Of a stretch of DNA of 64,000 nt, positions 45,685 through 57,606 are shown in pieces. Every line of letters starts with the position of its first letter. Within the stretch, counting starts at the first letter, position 1. The stretch comes from JAJEAD01 sp965221555 (GTDB lineage Bacteria; Pseudomonadota; Gammaproteobacteria; HK1), in the NCBI GenBank assembly GCA_965221555.1, contig OZ244895.1, forward strand, positions 2,170,001-2,234,000. Reading direction: 5' to 3'. Made by a program: the position numbers and the translations under genes. A model generated the notes under the pieces. That model did not search any database and was not told the DNA's origin. It saw only the letters and a list, made by a program, of their open reading frames with translations.

Positions 45685-46964
45685 TATGCACCAACCCGTG
45701 GGCCGGGCCCGAACATGTCCCGCACCTTGGTGACCGCGCGCGCCAGGGCGTCGACTTCCTCGCGCGTATTGTAGAGCGCGAACGTGGCCCGCGCGGTCGC
45801 GGGCACACCGAGGCGCTCCATCAGCGGCATGGCGCAGTGGTGACCGGCCCGGATCGCCACCCCCTGGGCGTCGACGATGGTGCCGATGTCGTGTGCGTGC
45901 ACTCCGTCGAGCACGAAGGAGAGCACGCCGCTCTTGCGCGCGGCGGTACCGATTACCCGCACCCCCGCGATGTCGCCGAGAGCGCCGGTGGCGTAGTCGA
46001 GCAGAGCGTCCTCGTGCGCTGCGACCGCGTCGAGATCCACCGCCGAGAGATACTCAAGCGCCGCCCCCAACCCGATGGCGCCGGCGATGTCGGGGGTGCC
46101 CGCCTCGAACTTGTGGGGCAGGTCGTTGTAGGTGGTCCCCTCCTCGAAGCTGACACGGCGGATCATCTCGCCTCCGCCCTGGTACGGCGGCATCGCATCG
46201 AGGAGCTCCGTCTTGCCGATCAGCACCCCGATCCCGGTCGGGCCGTAGATCTTGTGTCCGGAGAACGCATAGAAGTCGCAGTCGAGATCCTGGACGTCCA
46301 CCGCGAGGTGCGGCGCGGCCTGGGCGCCGTCCACCATCACCCGGGCCCCCAACGCATGGGCATCCGCGCACATCTCCTTGATGGGATTGATGGTGCCGAG
46401 CGCGTTGGACAGGTGGACGATGGAGACGAATCGAGTCCGCTCGCCGAGCAGGGCGCGGTAGGCCGCGAGATCGAGTTCCCCTTCGTCGCTGATGGGGATG
46501 ACCCGAAGGCGGGCCCCGCTTTCGTCGCACAGAATCTGCCAGGGCACGATGTTGGAGTGGTGCTCCATGTGCGAGACGAGAATCTCGTCGCCTTCCCGGA
46601 GTCGGGGCCGGAGGTAGCTTCCCGCCACCAGGTTGATGGCCTCGGTGGTCCCCCGGACGAAGATCACCCCGCGCCGGTCGGGCGCGTTCACGAAGCTCGC
46701 CACCGCGTCCCGTGCCGCTTCGAAGTCGCGGGTCGCCCGCTCGCTCAGCGCGTGCACTCCTCGATGCACGTTCGAGTTGTCGTGTTCGTAGTAGTGCCTG
46801 AGCGTCTCGATCACGGCGCGGGGCTTCTGGCTGGTGGCGCCGTTGTCGAGGTAGACGAGGGGGCGGCCGCGCACTTCCTGGTCGAGGATCGGGAAGTCCT
46901 CGCGCAGCGCGTGAACGTCGTACAGGTTTCGGCCCGTTTCGGTGGCGGGCAGGGCGCTGCTCAT
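45684..46964 (-). CDS. sufS: Cysteine desulfurase SufS
   Basis: 426 residues. PLP lysine is in YAFSGHKIYGPTGIGVLIG, the persulfide cysteine in RAGHHCAMPLMERLG (SufS subgroup). It supplies sulfur for Fe-S clusters. It overlaps sufD by 4 bases. No sufE or sufU is in the operon, so the sulfur acceptor is either elsewhere or bypassed. Confidence 0.95.
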   Translation of the reverse strand: MSSALPATETGRNLYDVHALREDFPILDQEVRGRPLVYLDNGATSQKPRAVIETLRHYYEHDNSNVHRGVHALSERATRDFEAARDAVASFVNAPDRRGVIFVRGTTEAINLVAGSYLRPRLREGDEILVSHMEHHSNIVPWQILCDESGARLRVIPISDEGELDLAAYRALLGERTRFVSIVHLSNALGTINPIKEMCADAHALGARVMVDGAQAAPHLAVDVQDLDCDFYAFSGHKIYGPTGIGVLIGKTELLDAMPPYQGGGEMIRRVSFEEGTTYNDLPHKFEAGTPDIAGAIGLGAALEYLSAVDLDAVAAHEDALLDYATGALGDIAGVRVIGTAARKSGVLSFVLDGVHAHDIGTIVDAQGVAIRAGHHCAMPLMERLGVPATARATFALYNTREEVDALARAVTKVRDMFGPGPRVGA

Positions 46965-48333
46965 GATGCGATATCTCCCGCGCCGGTCCGCTCGGCCATA
47001 TCAGGCGGATGCGGCGCGTGCGGCATCCGGGTCGCGAGTTCGCTTGCGAGCGACTCGCGAAGCCCCGGAATCGGGATCTGCTCCAGCATCTCCTGGAGGA
47101 ACCCGAAGGTGAGAAGCGCTCGCGCGCTCGTTTCTTCGATGCCTCGGGATCGCAGATAGAACACCATCCGCTCGTCGAGCTGTCCCACCGTGGCGCCATG
47201 AGAGCATTTCACGTCGTCGGCGTGGATTTCGAGCTGCGGCTTGGTGTCGACCTCCACGTGTGGAGAGAGCAGGAGATTGGCGTTGGACTGGTGGGCGTCG
47301 GACTTCCATGCCCCGGGGTGCACGAAGACCCGGCCGTTGAAGACCCCCCGCGCCCTGCCGTCCAGCACCCCCTTGTAGACCTCGTTGCTCGTGCACTCGG
47401 GATGCAGGTGATCTATCCGGGTGTGGAAGTCCATGTGCTGGCGTCCGGTCGCGAAGTAGAGGCCATGGAGGTCGCAACGGGCCTGCGCTTCGTCCATGCG
47501 CACGTTGATGTCGTGCCGCACGAGGCGCCCGCCAAGGGAGACCAGGTGGGAGGTGAAATGGCTCTGCTGGGCCTGATGCACCTCCATGTTGGCGATATGG
47601 AAGGTCTGGTCGCCTTCGATCTGCGCCTTGTAGTGCTCGACGCAGGCGCCCGCCTTCAGCACGATCTCGCTCACCGCGTTGTTGAAGCATCGCGCGCCGT
47701 TCCCGGCGTCGAGGTGGTGCTCCACCACGCTCGCGCGGCTCGCGACATCCGCGACGACGAGCACTCGTGGGTGGGACACGATGTCGGGCTCGCGACCCGT
47801 TGAGACGAAGACCAGGTGGATGGGATGGCGGGCAGAGGCGCGACGCCGGAGATGGATGAAGGCGCCATCCTCGACGAACGCGGTGTTGAGTGCGGCGAAT
47901 GTGAAGTCGCCGCGGTCCGCGTGGCGCCCGAAGTGGTTCTCGAAGCCTTCGGGAGGATTCTCGAACGCCTCGCGCAGGCCGGTTACGAGGACTCCTTCTC
48001 CGGCGTCTTGTACCGTGGATCGCGCCCTGGAGAGCTTGCCGTCGACGAACACGAGCCGGCAGCATCCGGTCGCGGCGGGTACCGTGAATTCACCGCCCGT
48101 CTCGCCCCGCGCTTGCTCCACGGCGGGCGGGAGGGGACGAAAGCGCGCCTTCTCGAGTGCTGCGAGGCGGGTGTACTTCCAGTCCTCGTCCCGGGGATCG
48201 GGAAAGCCGAGGTCCGCGAAACGGGTAATGGCGGAGTCCCGGATTTGCCGCAGCCAGCGCCGGTCACCGCCCGGCAGGGAGTCGCGACACTGCCCGAAGG
48301 TGTCGAGGTAGTGCGCGACGGAAGGGGAGGGGT

Positions 48334-48337
<4 letters not shown>
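46961..48337 (-). CDS. sufD: Fe-S cluster assembly protein SufD
   Basis: 458 residues of the SufB/SufD beta-helix family, with the C-terminal HPGAWKSDAHQSNANLLLSP and KCSHGATVGQLDERMVFYLR, including the SHGAT motif where SufD provides a cluster-binding His. It forms the SufBC2D scaffold. Its ATG overlaps the sufC stop by 4 bases. Confidence 0.95.
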
Positions 48338-49104
<767 letters not shown>

Positions 49105-49135
49105 GCGGGCGACCCCGGGTGTCCGGTGGCGTGCT

Positions 49136-50584
<1,449 letters not shown>

Positions 50585-50780
50585 CCTGCCTCCGTTGCCA
50601 TCAAGCCGCGCACCGCATCGCGCCGCCCGGCTATTCCTGACCAAAACAGTCGGGAATTATCTCCACGGCCGGAAACGCAGTCAACGACCGAGGGGAGAAT
50701 GCCGGGTCGCCGCGCCCGGCCGTCGGCCCGCGGGGAACGCTACTGGCCGACGTTGCGAGCGCCGGTGGCGCGCACGGATC

Positions 50781-50954
50781 GGCAAGCGGGCAAGCGGGCA
50801 AGCCAAGGATGGCTTGCCCGGGCCGGGAAGCTCCTCCCAAGGACTGCGCAGCGCAGCAGGTAGCTGACCCTACGTCGAAAGCGCCGCGACGGAGCGAGGC
50901 CCGCAACCGCGAGCATATTGGCGTCCGCGGTGGGAAATCGGTGAAACTTGCGGG
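50781..50954 (+). repeat. Dispersed intergenic repeat, copy H (long form, left end lost)
   Basis: The right inverted end GAAATCGGTGAAACTTGCGGG minus its last base and the blocks GTAGCTGACCCTACGTCG and GAGCATATTGGCGTCCGCGG are clear. The long-form palindrome GGGCAAGCCA/TGGCTTGCCC is at 50796-50819, preceded by GGCAAGC triplications. The left inverted end was not found. It lies in the 476-base gap between divergent sufB and the HAD gene; no promoter was recognised there. Confidence 0.75.
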
Positions 50955-51060
50955 TCATCATCTTTCGCGGAAGCGACTCGTCGCGTTGCCAGGGGCGAGC
51001 CTTCTCGCGACTGCGATTCCCCATCTGTCGCCAAGGGCGTGAGGAGGCGCCGTTCGGATC

Positions 51061-51894
51061 ATGCTGGTCACCGATCTGGACGGCACTCTCCTCGACAGTG
51101 CTTCACGGCTCAGTCCGGGCAATCGGGCCGCTCTGGAGGCGCTCGGCAGGGCGGGGGTGGTGCGGGTGGTCGCCACCGGCCGAAACCTCTACTCCGCGGA
51201 CCTGGTGCTGACCGAGGACTTTCCCATCGACTATCTGGTGTTCTCCACTGGCGTTGGCACCTTGCGGTGGCCGAGCCGGGAGGCCCTGTGGAGCTTTCGC
51301 TTCCGCGACCGCGATCTGCGCCACGCCGTCGATGTTCTGGAAGCGGCGGATCTCGACTACTTCGTCCATCCTCCTCCGCCGTGCAACCACCACTTCTATT
51401 ACCGTGCGAGCGGGGCGGCGAACGCCGACTTTGTGCGCCGCTGCGAGCGCTACCGGGACTTCGGCCGTCCCTTCGAATTACGGTTTCTCGATGGGCTTCA
51501 GGCGAGCCAGCTTATCGTCATTGAAGCGCAAGAGCGCCCTTCGGCCTACCCGGAGCTCAAGCGGGCGCTTCGCGCCTTGAGCGTGGTGCGGACCACTTCT
51601 CCTCTCGACCATCGATCCCGCTGGATCGAGATCTTTCCTCCCGAGGTCTCCAAGTCCCGGGCGTCAGAGCGCATCCGCCGCCGCCACGGAGTCGGCCTCG
51701 CCGAGGTCAGCGCGGTCGGCAACGACTACAACGACACCGACCTGCTGGACTGGGCGGGGAACGCCTACATCGTCGACAACGCGCCGCGGGACCTCAAGGC
51801 CGCCTACACCGTGGTCGCCTCGAACGACGAGGACGGATTCGCGGACGTGGCACGGCGCGTGGTTGCTTCACGCCCTCCGCGGCCGGCCGCGTAG
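51061..51894 (+). CDS. HAD superfamily hydrolase (Cof-like, type IIB)
   Basis: 277 residues. Motif I MLVTDLDGTLLDSASRLS gives the nucleophile Asp5 and acid Asp7; motif II is in VVATGRN, and motif IV is SAVGNDYNDTDLLDWAGN. A type IIB cap lies between about residues 85 and 190. Members dephosphorylate sugars, flavin precursors and other small phosphates; substrate unknown. It stands alone, convergent with the aminopeptidase gene. Confidence 0.9.
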   Translation: MLVTDLDGTLLDSASRLSPGNRAALEALGRAGVVRVVATGRNLYSADLVLTEDFPIDYLVFSTGVGTLRWPSREALWSFRFRDRDLRHAVDVLEAADLDYFVHPPPPCNHHFYYRASGAANADFVRRCERYRDFGRPFELRFLDGLQASQLIVIEAQERPSAYPELKRALRALSVVRTTSPLDHRSRWIEIFPPEVSKSRASERIRRRHGVGLAEVSAVGNDYNDTDLLDWAGNAYIVDNAPRDLKAAYTVVASNDEDGFADVARRVVASRPPRPAA

Positions 51895-51909
51895 GGCGCC
51901 GCGCGCGGG

Positions 51910-51932
51910 GGGCGACTGCCGGTCGGTCGCCC
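51910..51932. terminator. Hairpin downstream of the HAD gene
   Basis: GGGCGAC and GTCGCCC flank a 9-base loop 16 bases after the HAD stop codon, between convergent genes. No T-run follows on either strand. The rest of 51895-52167 has no recognised feature. Confidence 0.3.
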
Positions 51933-52167
51933 GCCTGTCCCGGCTCCCCGACGCAGGGGAGGTGAGCGCAAGCAACGACTAAACGATGCGCGAGAGTGGG
52001 GGACGCGCGGATGTCGGTATCGGCCAGGGCGATGCCCCGACTGGTGCTGGGCGCCGCCCATGCCGGACATCGCGTATTCGCTGCCGTGTATCGCGGTAAC
52101 CCGGGCGGTCGGAGTCCGATGCCTCCCGCGCCGCGGCCCCGGCTTTGCGGAGGTTCGTGTCGCCGGT

Positions 52168-53577
52168 TCAGGCGGAAGGGAGTGGCCAGCGGGTCTCCAG
52201 ATACCGGTGGACCGCCCGCAGCCCCATCGCCTCGCCGCCCTCGGGGCGCCCTGGCCGCTTGCGCGCGTTCCAGGCCATGAGATCGAAGTGGGCCCAGGGC
52301 ACGCCATTGGCGACGAAGCGCTGCAGGAACAGCGCGGCCGTGATTGCGCCGCCGAAGGGAGTGGATCCGGAATTGACGACGTCGGCCACCGGACTGTCGA
52401 TCAGTTCCTCGTAACCCGGGTGCAGGGGCAATCGCCACAGGGGATCGACGGTGTCGCGAGAGGCCCGGGCGAGCCGCTCCGCCACTGCGTCGTCGTTGCT
52501 GAACATGGCCGGGACATCGGTTCCGAGCGCCACCCGGGCCGCCCCGGTAAGGGTGGTGAAGTCCAGGATGAGCGCGGGACTGTCCTCGCTCGCCGCCGCG
52601 AGCACATCGCTCAGAATCACGCGGCCCTCGGCGTCGGTGTTGTCGATCTCGATGGACATGCCATTGCGTGCGCCAATGATGTCACCCGGTCGGTATGCGT
52701 TCGCGGAGACCGCGTTTTCCACCGCGGCGATCATGAGCCGCAAGCGTATCGGCAACCCCTCGCGCATGATCAGCCGGGCGAGTCCCATGGCGTGCGCGGC
52801 GCCGCCCATGTCCTTCTTCATCAGCCGCATGCCCGATGCGGGCTTGAGGTTCAGCCCGCCACTGTCGAAACACACTCCCTTGCCGGCGACGACGAGCCCG
52901 GGATGGCTCGGGTCGCCCCAGTCGAGATCGATGACCCGGGGCGTATGAACGCTGGCGCGTCCCACCGCATGCACGGCGGGAAAACCCTCGGTGATGAGGT
53001 CTTCACCGACGACTTCGCGGCAACGGGCCCCAGACTCCTCGGCAAGCACGCGGACCTCACGGCCCAGATCCGCCGGCATCATGTCCTGAGCCGGAGTGTT
53101 GATGAGATCGCGCACCAGCCGAATCGAGTCGGCGAGGTTGCGCAGGCGTCCCAGTCGACACGTCGAATCGACGCACAGGCGAAGGTCGGGCTTCTCGATT
53201 TGCTTGTAGCGGTCGAATCGATAGCAGGCGAGCGCGAAGCCCAGGCTCGCGTCCTCGAGCTGCTCGCGGGTCCACTGTGGCGCACGCAGATGGTAGGTGC
53301 CCGGCGGCAGGTGGGCCGGCAGGTGGGCGATGGAGAAGGGTCCGGCGTCCGGGGAAGCGGCGACGACGACGCTGGCGAGCTCGCCGTCGCCGTCGCCGTC
53401 GGGCACCAAGCAGTATCGTCCCCGCTCGGCCCGGAATCCGCTGGCGGCGAGCCACCGTCCGACCCGCGGGTCCGTGATGTTCCAGTCCTCGGACCCGGTG
53501 CCCGCCATCACCGGCACGATCGGTATGCCGCGGGAACGGGAGTCCTCCCGGAGCACTTCGCCGAGCGATGCCGTCAC
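52168..53577 (-). CDS. Leucyl aminopeptidase (M17 family)
   Basis: 469 residues. The metal-binding and catalytic segments GLVVAGKGVCFDSGGLNLKP, the MRLMKKDMGGAAH block and IDNTDAEGRVIL are those of M17 peptidases such as PepA/PepB. The C-terminal NSGSTPFGGAITAALFLQRF is also conserved. It releases N-terminal residues from peptides, using two divalent metals. The N-terminal 150 residues diverge from E. coli PepA, closer to the PepB/LAP-2 type. The nearby STAS gene is upstream on the same strand. Confidence 0.9.
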   Translation of the reverse strand: MTASLGEVLREDSRSRGIPIVPVMAGTGSEDWNITDPRVGRWLAASGFRAERGRYCLVPDGDGDGELASVVVAASPDAGPFSIAHLPAHLPPGTYHLRAPQWTREQLEDASLGFALACYRFDRYKQIEKPDLRLCVDSTCRLGRLRNLADSIRLVRDLINTPAQDMMPADLGREVRVLAEESGARCREVVGEDLITEGFPAVHAVGRASVHTPRVIDLDWGDPSHPGLVVAGKGVCFDSGGLNLKPASGMRLMKKDMGGAAHAMGLARLIMREGLPIRLRLMIAAVENAVSANAYRPGDIIGARNGMSIEIDNTDAEGRVILSDVLAAASEDSPALILDFTTLTGAARVALGTDVPAMFSNDDAVAERLARASRDTVDPLWRLPLHPGYEELIDSPVADVVNSGSTPFGGAITAALFLQRFVANGVPWAHFDLMAWNARKRPGRPEGGEAMGLRAVHRYLETRWPLPSA

Positions 53578-53722
53578 GCCAGACCCCGATGCGATGGCGT
53601 CACGCCATCAGGATCGTGCCCGCGACGCACGGCTGCCGCCGGGGGCTTCGCTTCGTCGGGCTGCGCTCGACGGGTGGCGTCGGCGAGGCCGGCCATGGCC
53701 GCCATCGGCCCCGCTTGACGGA

Positions 53723-54070
53723 TCAGCTTTCCAGGAAGGCCTGGGCCTCGGCCCGAGACGGATAGATCGAGATGATCTTGTCGAATCCGCTGATCTCGAA
53801 GACCTCCCGAATCTGTTCGGAGAGCGAGCAGAGCGCGAGCTTGGCATCCCTGCTTTGCAGGGTCTTGGCAACCAGCAGGACGGCACGAAGGCCGGCGCTG
53901 CTGATGTAGACGAGCTTCTCGAAGTCGAGCATCACGCCACGGTCACCTGCGTCGATCGCGGTTCTCAAAGCTTCCTCGAACTCGCTGGCGTTGGAGCCGT
54001 CGACGCGTCCGCCCACTCGGGCGGACAGGATGCCTTCTCGTCGTTCTGTTACCACATCCATTGAGGTCAC
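53723..54070 (-). CDS. STAS-domain anti-sigma factor antagonist
   Basis: 115 residues, one STAS domain: N-terminal strand ILSARVGGRVDGSNASEFEE and the phosphoserine region VYISSAGLRAVLLVAKTLQ, where SpoIIAA-like proteins are phosphorylated on Ser (about 57-58). Its partner kinase or sigma factor is not in the window. It lies between the aminopeptidase and amt genes, all on the minus strand but with spacers of more than 100 bases. Confidence 0.88.
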   Translation of the reverse strand: MTSMDVVTERREGILSARVGGRVDGSNASEFEEALRTAIDAGDRGVMLDFEKLVYISSAGLRAVLLVAKTLQSRDAKLALCSLSEQIREVFEISGFDKIISIYPSRAEAQAFLES

Positions 54071-54177
54071 TTCTCCAGACGGTATCGAAGTTCTGTCGCT
54101 TGGTGCGTTCGCCGACTCGTTTTACCCGCTTTTGCCATCGCCGTCCACCCTCCGCCGCCGTCCACCCGGCGGCACGC

Positions 54178-55584
54178 TCAGTCTTCCTCGGGCTCCTCCG
54201 GCATGAGTACGAACTCGGGATAGGCTTCGATGCCGAGTTCGGCGACATCCTGTCCCAGGTACTCGATGTTGGGAGAGATGCGGGCGGCCATGGTTTTGTC
54301 GATCACGACCCAGATTACCCAGGACGTGACGAACACGAAGATACCGATGGCCACCACGCCGGTGATTTGCGCCAGGAGATCGCCTCCGGCGGCGATGCAT
54401 ACCGCGAGCGTGCCCCAGATTCCGGCGAAGAGGTGGGCGGGGATCGCCCCCACCACGTCGTCGATCTTCCGGCGCTCCATGAACTTCAGGCCGAAGACGC
54501 ATACCGCTCCGCCGACCGCGCCGATGATGACGGCCCAGTGGTGATCCACGATGTCGGGGCCGGCGGTGATGGCGACCAGGCCGGCGATCGCACCGTTCAG
54601 GCCCGCGAGCAGGTCGACTCGTCCCAGGACGGGGCGCGACAGGCTGATCGCGGCCATGACTCCCGCGGCGGCGGCGAGATTGGTGTTCGCCAGGATATTG
54701 CTGATCGCGACCGCGTCGGCGGCGCCGCCCAGCGCGAGCTGGGAGCCGCCGTTGAATCCGAACCATCCGAGCCACAGGATGAAGACGCCGAGCGTCACCG
54801 CGGGGACGTTGGAGGGTGGTGTCGACTTGACGGTGCCGTCTGAGCGGAACTTGCCCCGCCGTGCGCCGACCACGATCGCGCCCGCGAGCGCGGCCCAGCC
54901 GCCCGTCGAGTGCACGATGGTGGAGCCCGCGAAGTCCTGAAATCCGATTTCGGAGAGCCAGCCGCCACCCCAGGTCCAGGCTCCGATGATCGGGTAGATG
55001 ATGGCGGTAAGCACCGCGATGAACACGAAGAAAGACCACAGCTTCACACGCTCGGCCAGCGCGCCGGACACGATGGACGCGGTAGTCGCCACGAACACCA
55101 TCTGGAAGAACCAGTCCGACATCGTGGAGTAGCCGTTCGCGATAACAATGTCGCTGGCCCGTTCGTCGCCGCGCAGCATCGCGACTTCGACGCCGGTGGT
55201 GCCGTAGAGGAAGGTCAGCGTGCCGAACCAGCCACCCTCTTCAACGCCGACGTACATGATGTTGTAGCCGACAAGATAGAAGGCGAGGCCCGCGATGGAA
55301 TAGAGGCCGATGTTCTTGAGGCAGATGACCGAAGCGTTCTTGGTGCGCACGGAACCCGATTCAAGCATCGTGAATCCGGCGCACATCCACATCACCAGTG
55401 CGCCCCAGATCAGGAACGAGAAGCTGTTCAGGACGAACTGCGATTCCGGGTCGAGGGCCGCGTAAGCCGGTGCGGGAATGAGAAAAAGTAACGCGGCGGC
55501 GCCCGCGGCGCCCATGCCGGCGACGGACCGGCGACGCCCGCGGGTATGGTGGATGCTCGAGGATCCCGGTTTCTTTTCGATCAC
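54178..55584 (-). CDS. amt: Ammonium transporter
   Basis: 468 residues from GTG 55584, chosen for the SD GGGAGGG 8 bases upstream; ATG 55515 has none. A basic start (RGRRRS) and hydrophobic stretch GAAGAAALLFLIPAPAYAA form a signal peptide, followed by 11 TM helices of the Amt/Mep fold (signature LDPESQFVLNSFSFLIWGAL, FAGSTIVHSTGGWAALAGAI). The two pore histidines occur in IVHSTGG and further downstream VDHHWAVIIG. It conducts ammonium across the inner membrane. No glnK lies beside it, which is unusual. The open frame extends upstream to 56199 but there it is antisense to the corrinoid enzyme gene. Confidence 0.93.
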   Translation of the reverse strand: MIEKKPGSSSIHHTRGRRRSVAGMGAAGAAALLFLIPAPAYAALDPESQFVLNSFSFLIWGALVMWMCAGFTMLESGSVRTKNASVICLKNIGLYSIAGLAFYLVGYNIMYVGVEEGGWFGTLTFLYGTTGVEVAMLRGDERASDIVIANGYSTMSDWFFQMVFVATTASIVSGALAERVKLWSFFVFIAVLTAIIYPIIGAWTWGGGWLSEIGFQDFAGSTIVHSTGGWAALAGAIVVGARRGKFRSDGTVKSTPPSNVPAVTLGVFILWLGWFGFNGGSQLALGGAADAVAISNILANTNLAAAAGVMAAISLSRPVLGRVDLLAGLNGAIAGLVAITAGPDIVDHHWAVIIGAVGGAVCVFGLKFMERRKIDDVVGAIPAHLFAGIWGTLAVCIAAGGDLLAQITGVVAIGIFVFVTSWVIWVVIDKTMAARISPNIEYLGQDVAELGIEAYPEFVLMPEEPEED

Positions 55585-55758
55585 TTCGATAGCCCTCCCG
55601 GCATCGTTCGGACGCGCTTCCGGCGTGAAGTCGCGACCAGACGAGGCCCGAGTCAGTCCAACGGGTGCGATGTGCGCGCGGACGCGCCGCGCTTGCCCCT
55701 CCTGTCGCGTCCTCCACATCCGCGCCGGGTAAACTACATCAATACCGGAGGTGACGCC

Positions 55759-56307
55759 ATGGGCAATCGGCTTTCCAGGATCTACACACGCACCGGCGAC
55801 CAGGGCACCACCGGCCTTGCCGACGGCAGCCGGGTCGACAAGGACAGCGCCCGAATCCAGGCGATGGGCGATGTGGACGAGCTCAACTGCGCGATCGCCG
55901 CGCTTCTCGTTCACGAGGTCGCTCCTTCGGTGCGCGCATGCCTGATCGATGTGCAGCATGCCCTCTTCGATATCGGTGGCGAGCTCGCCGTACCGGGCGC
56001 TTCCCGTGTCGACGAGCGCTATGTGAAGGGCCTGGAGGCCCGGCTCGACGAGTTCAACTCCGATCTCGCGCCGCTCAAGGAGTTCATTCTGCCCGGGGGA
56101 GGACAAGCGGCGGTCGCCGCTCACGTGGCGCGGGCGGTGTGCCGCCGGGCGGAGCGTCGCTTCGTCGCGCTCGCGCGCGAGGAGGAGCAGAACCCACACA
56201 GCCGCCGTTATCTGAACCGGCTCTCGGACCTGCTCTTCGTGCTTGCGCGGGTGCTCGCGGTGGGAGGCGACGGAGAGGTCTACTGGCAGCCGGGCCGCCA
56301 GCGCTGA
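55759..56307 (+). CDS. ATP:cob(I)alamin adenosyltransferase (PduO type)
   Basis: 182 residues from ATG 55759, immediately preceded by the ideal SD GGAGGTGA. The N-terminal RIYTRTGDQGTTGLADGSRV binds ATP, and RRYLNRLSDLLFVLARVL is the C-terminal signature. It forms adenosylcobalamin. It links to the B12-dependent queG and fits general corrinoid use. It is divergent from amt and convergent with the SDR gene. Confidence 0.94.
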   Translation: MGNRLSRIYTRTGDQGTTGLADGSRVDKDSARIQAMGDVDELNCAIAALLVHEVAPSVRACLIDVQHALFDIGGELAVPGASRVDERYVKGLEARLDEFNSDLAPLKEFILPGGGQAAVAAHVARAVCRRAERRFVALAREEEQNPHSRRYLNRLSDLLFVLARVLAVGGDGEVYWQPGRQR

Positions 56308-56310
56308 GGG

Positions 56311-57072
56311 CTAGATCATCAGTGAGCCGCCATTGATGTCCAGAGTGGCTCCCGTGATGTAGGCGGTGCGCTCCGAGGCGAGAAATGCCACGACCTCCGC
56401 CACTTCGCTCGGCTCCCCCATGCGGCCGAGGGGAAAACATTCGGTGTAGGCGTCGGCCTGCTCCCGGCTTATGGTGCCGCGCACCATTTCCGTGTCGACC
56501 AGACCGGGACATATCGCGTTGACGGTGATCCCTTCGCGCGCCATCTCGCGCGCGAGGTGGCGCGTGAAGCCGAGCACGCCCGCCTTGGATGCGGTGTAGT
56601 GGGCGCCTCCGATCGTGCTGGTGCTTCGTCCCGCGGTGGACGACAGGTTGACGATCCTGCCCCAACCCTGGGCCCGCATCGCGGGCAGGACCGCCCGGGA
56701 GCAGAGGTAAGTGCCCTTGAGGTTGACCCGGATGATGAGATCCCACTCATCTTCCTCCATGTCCACGACCGGAGTGGGGCGGAGCACGCCGGCGTTGTTC
56801 ACGAGCACGTGTACGGCCCCGAAGCGTTCCAGTGCGAGATCCACCATCCCACGTACATCGTCGGTGGCGCTCACGTCTCCGGCGTGCGCGAGCGCCTCGT
56901 GCCCCTGTCCCTTAAGGTCGGCAACCGTGCGCTTTGCCGCCTCCAGCGAGAGGTCGTTGGCGAGGACCTTCGCCCCGCCCGAGGCGAGGCGGTGGGCGAT
57001 CGCCAGTCCCATGCCCCCTCCCGCTCCGGTGACGATGGCTACCTTTCCCGTCAGATCTTCGCGTACCGTCAT
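56311..57072 (-). CDS. Short-chain dehydrogenase/reductase (FabG-like)
   Basis: 253 residues with cofactor motif VTGAGGGMGLAIA (15-27), NNAGV, the catalytic Ser in VNLSSTAG and Tyr-x3-Lys in YTASKAG. It resembles acetoacetyl-CoA or 3-oxoacyl reductases; substrate unknown. It lies just downstream of the nuclease/ATPase pair on the same strand, separated by 6 bases from the nuclease stop, but base composition changes there, so it is more likely a neighbour than a partner. Confidence 0.88.
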   Translation of the reverse strand: MTVREDLTGKVAIVTGAGGGMGLAIAHRLASGGAKVLANDLSLEAAKRTVADLKGQGHEALAHAGDVSATDDVRGMVDLALERFGAVHVLVNNAGVLRPTPVVDMEEDEWDLIIRVNLKGTYLCSRAVLPAMRAQGWGRIVNLSSTAGRSTSTIGGAHYTASKAGVLGFTRHLAREMAREGITVNAICPGLVDTEMVRGTISREQADAYTECFPLGRMGEPSEVAEVVAFLASERTAYITGATLDINGGSLMI

Positions 57073-57078
57073 GATTTC

Positions 57079-57606
57079 TCAGTCCCGATGAATGTCGCCT
57101 GCTTTCCAGGGAGTATTATGGTGAGCTGTGTTTCGATCACAGATCAGGGGGTCGGCGTCGATTGCCTTGAGCTTTCTGCCCTTCTTCAGTTCTTGCAGAA
57201 GAGTAGCCGGATTTATTGGAGCCTTCCGTAATCTCGATCGCGTTTTCGGCTGCTCCAGGTGCAGCACGACGCGCCACTTACGGCTTCTCAGTACCTGTCG
57301 AGCATGTGTCCGTTCTTGCTCGTCATTGGCGTTACTTGCCGCCGCAACCAATCCCGCCAGGGTATCGCGCACCTTCGCGGCCAATTCATCCGCAATATCG
57401 ATTGGCTTCGTACGAGGGTGCTCTCTGTAGTCCTTCACTTCAACCAGCCAGGAAACTCCATCCGCAACACAAACGATGTCTACCGCCTTGCAGCCGTTTG
57501 CGACGCTCTGAAACTGATTGCGATAGAAGGACCAGTCATCGTACTTGCTGGCCTGACAACCATTCGGAAAGCTGAACTGGAGCGTTCCCTCCGTAATCTC
57601 CTTCAC
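57079..57606 (-). CDS. Small protein with PD-(D/E)xK-type nuclease motif, partner of an ATPase
   Basis: 175 residues from GTG 57606, whose GTGA overlaps the ATPase stop, so the two are translationally coupled. Residues 42-58 (VDIVCVADGVSWLVEVK) have the spacing of a PD-(D/E)xK active site: Asp43, then Glu56-x-Lys58 on the next strand. The C-terminal half is basic (RSRKWRVVLHLEQPKTRSRL). I do not recognise a named family. Lower GC and more A/T-rich codons than the neighbours suggest transfer. A nuclease that acts with the adjacent ATPase, for example in phage defence, is an inference. Confidence 0.6.
   Translation of the reverse strand: MKEITEGTLQFSFPNGCQASKYDDWSFYRNQFQSVANGCKAVDIVCVADGVSWLVEVKDYREHPRTKPIDIADELAAKVRDTLAGLVAAASNANDEQERTHARQVLRSRKWRVVLHLEQPKTRSRLRKAPINPATLLQELKKGRKLKAIDADPLICDRNTAHHNTPWKAGDIHRD

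Noticed and set aside
54178..56199. A 673-codon frame as a fused protein ending in Amt
   Set aside because: The N-terminal 200 residues are antisense to the cob(I)alamin adenosyltransferase gene; the SD-supported GTG at 55584 gives a normal Amt.
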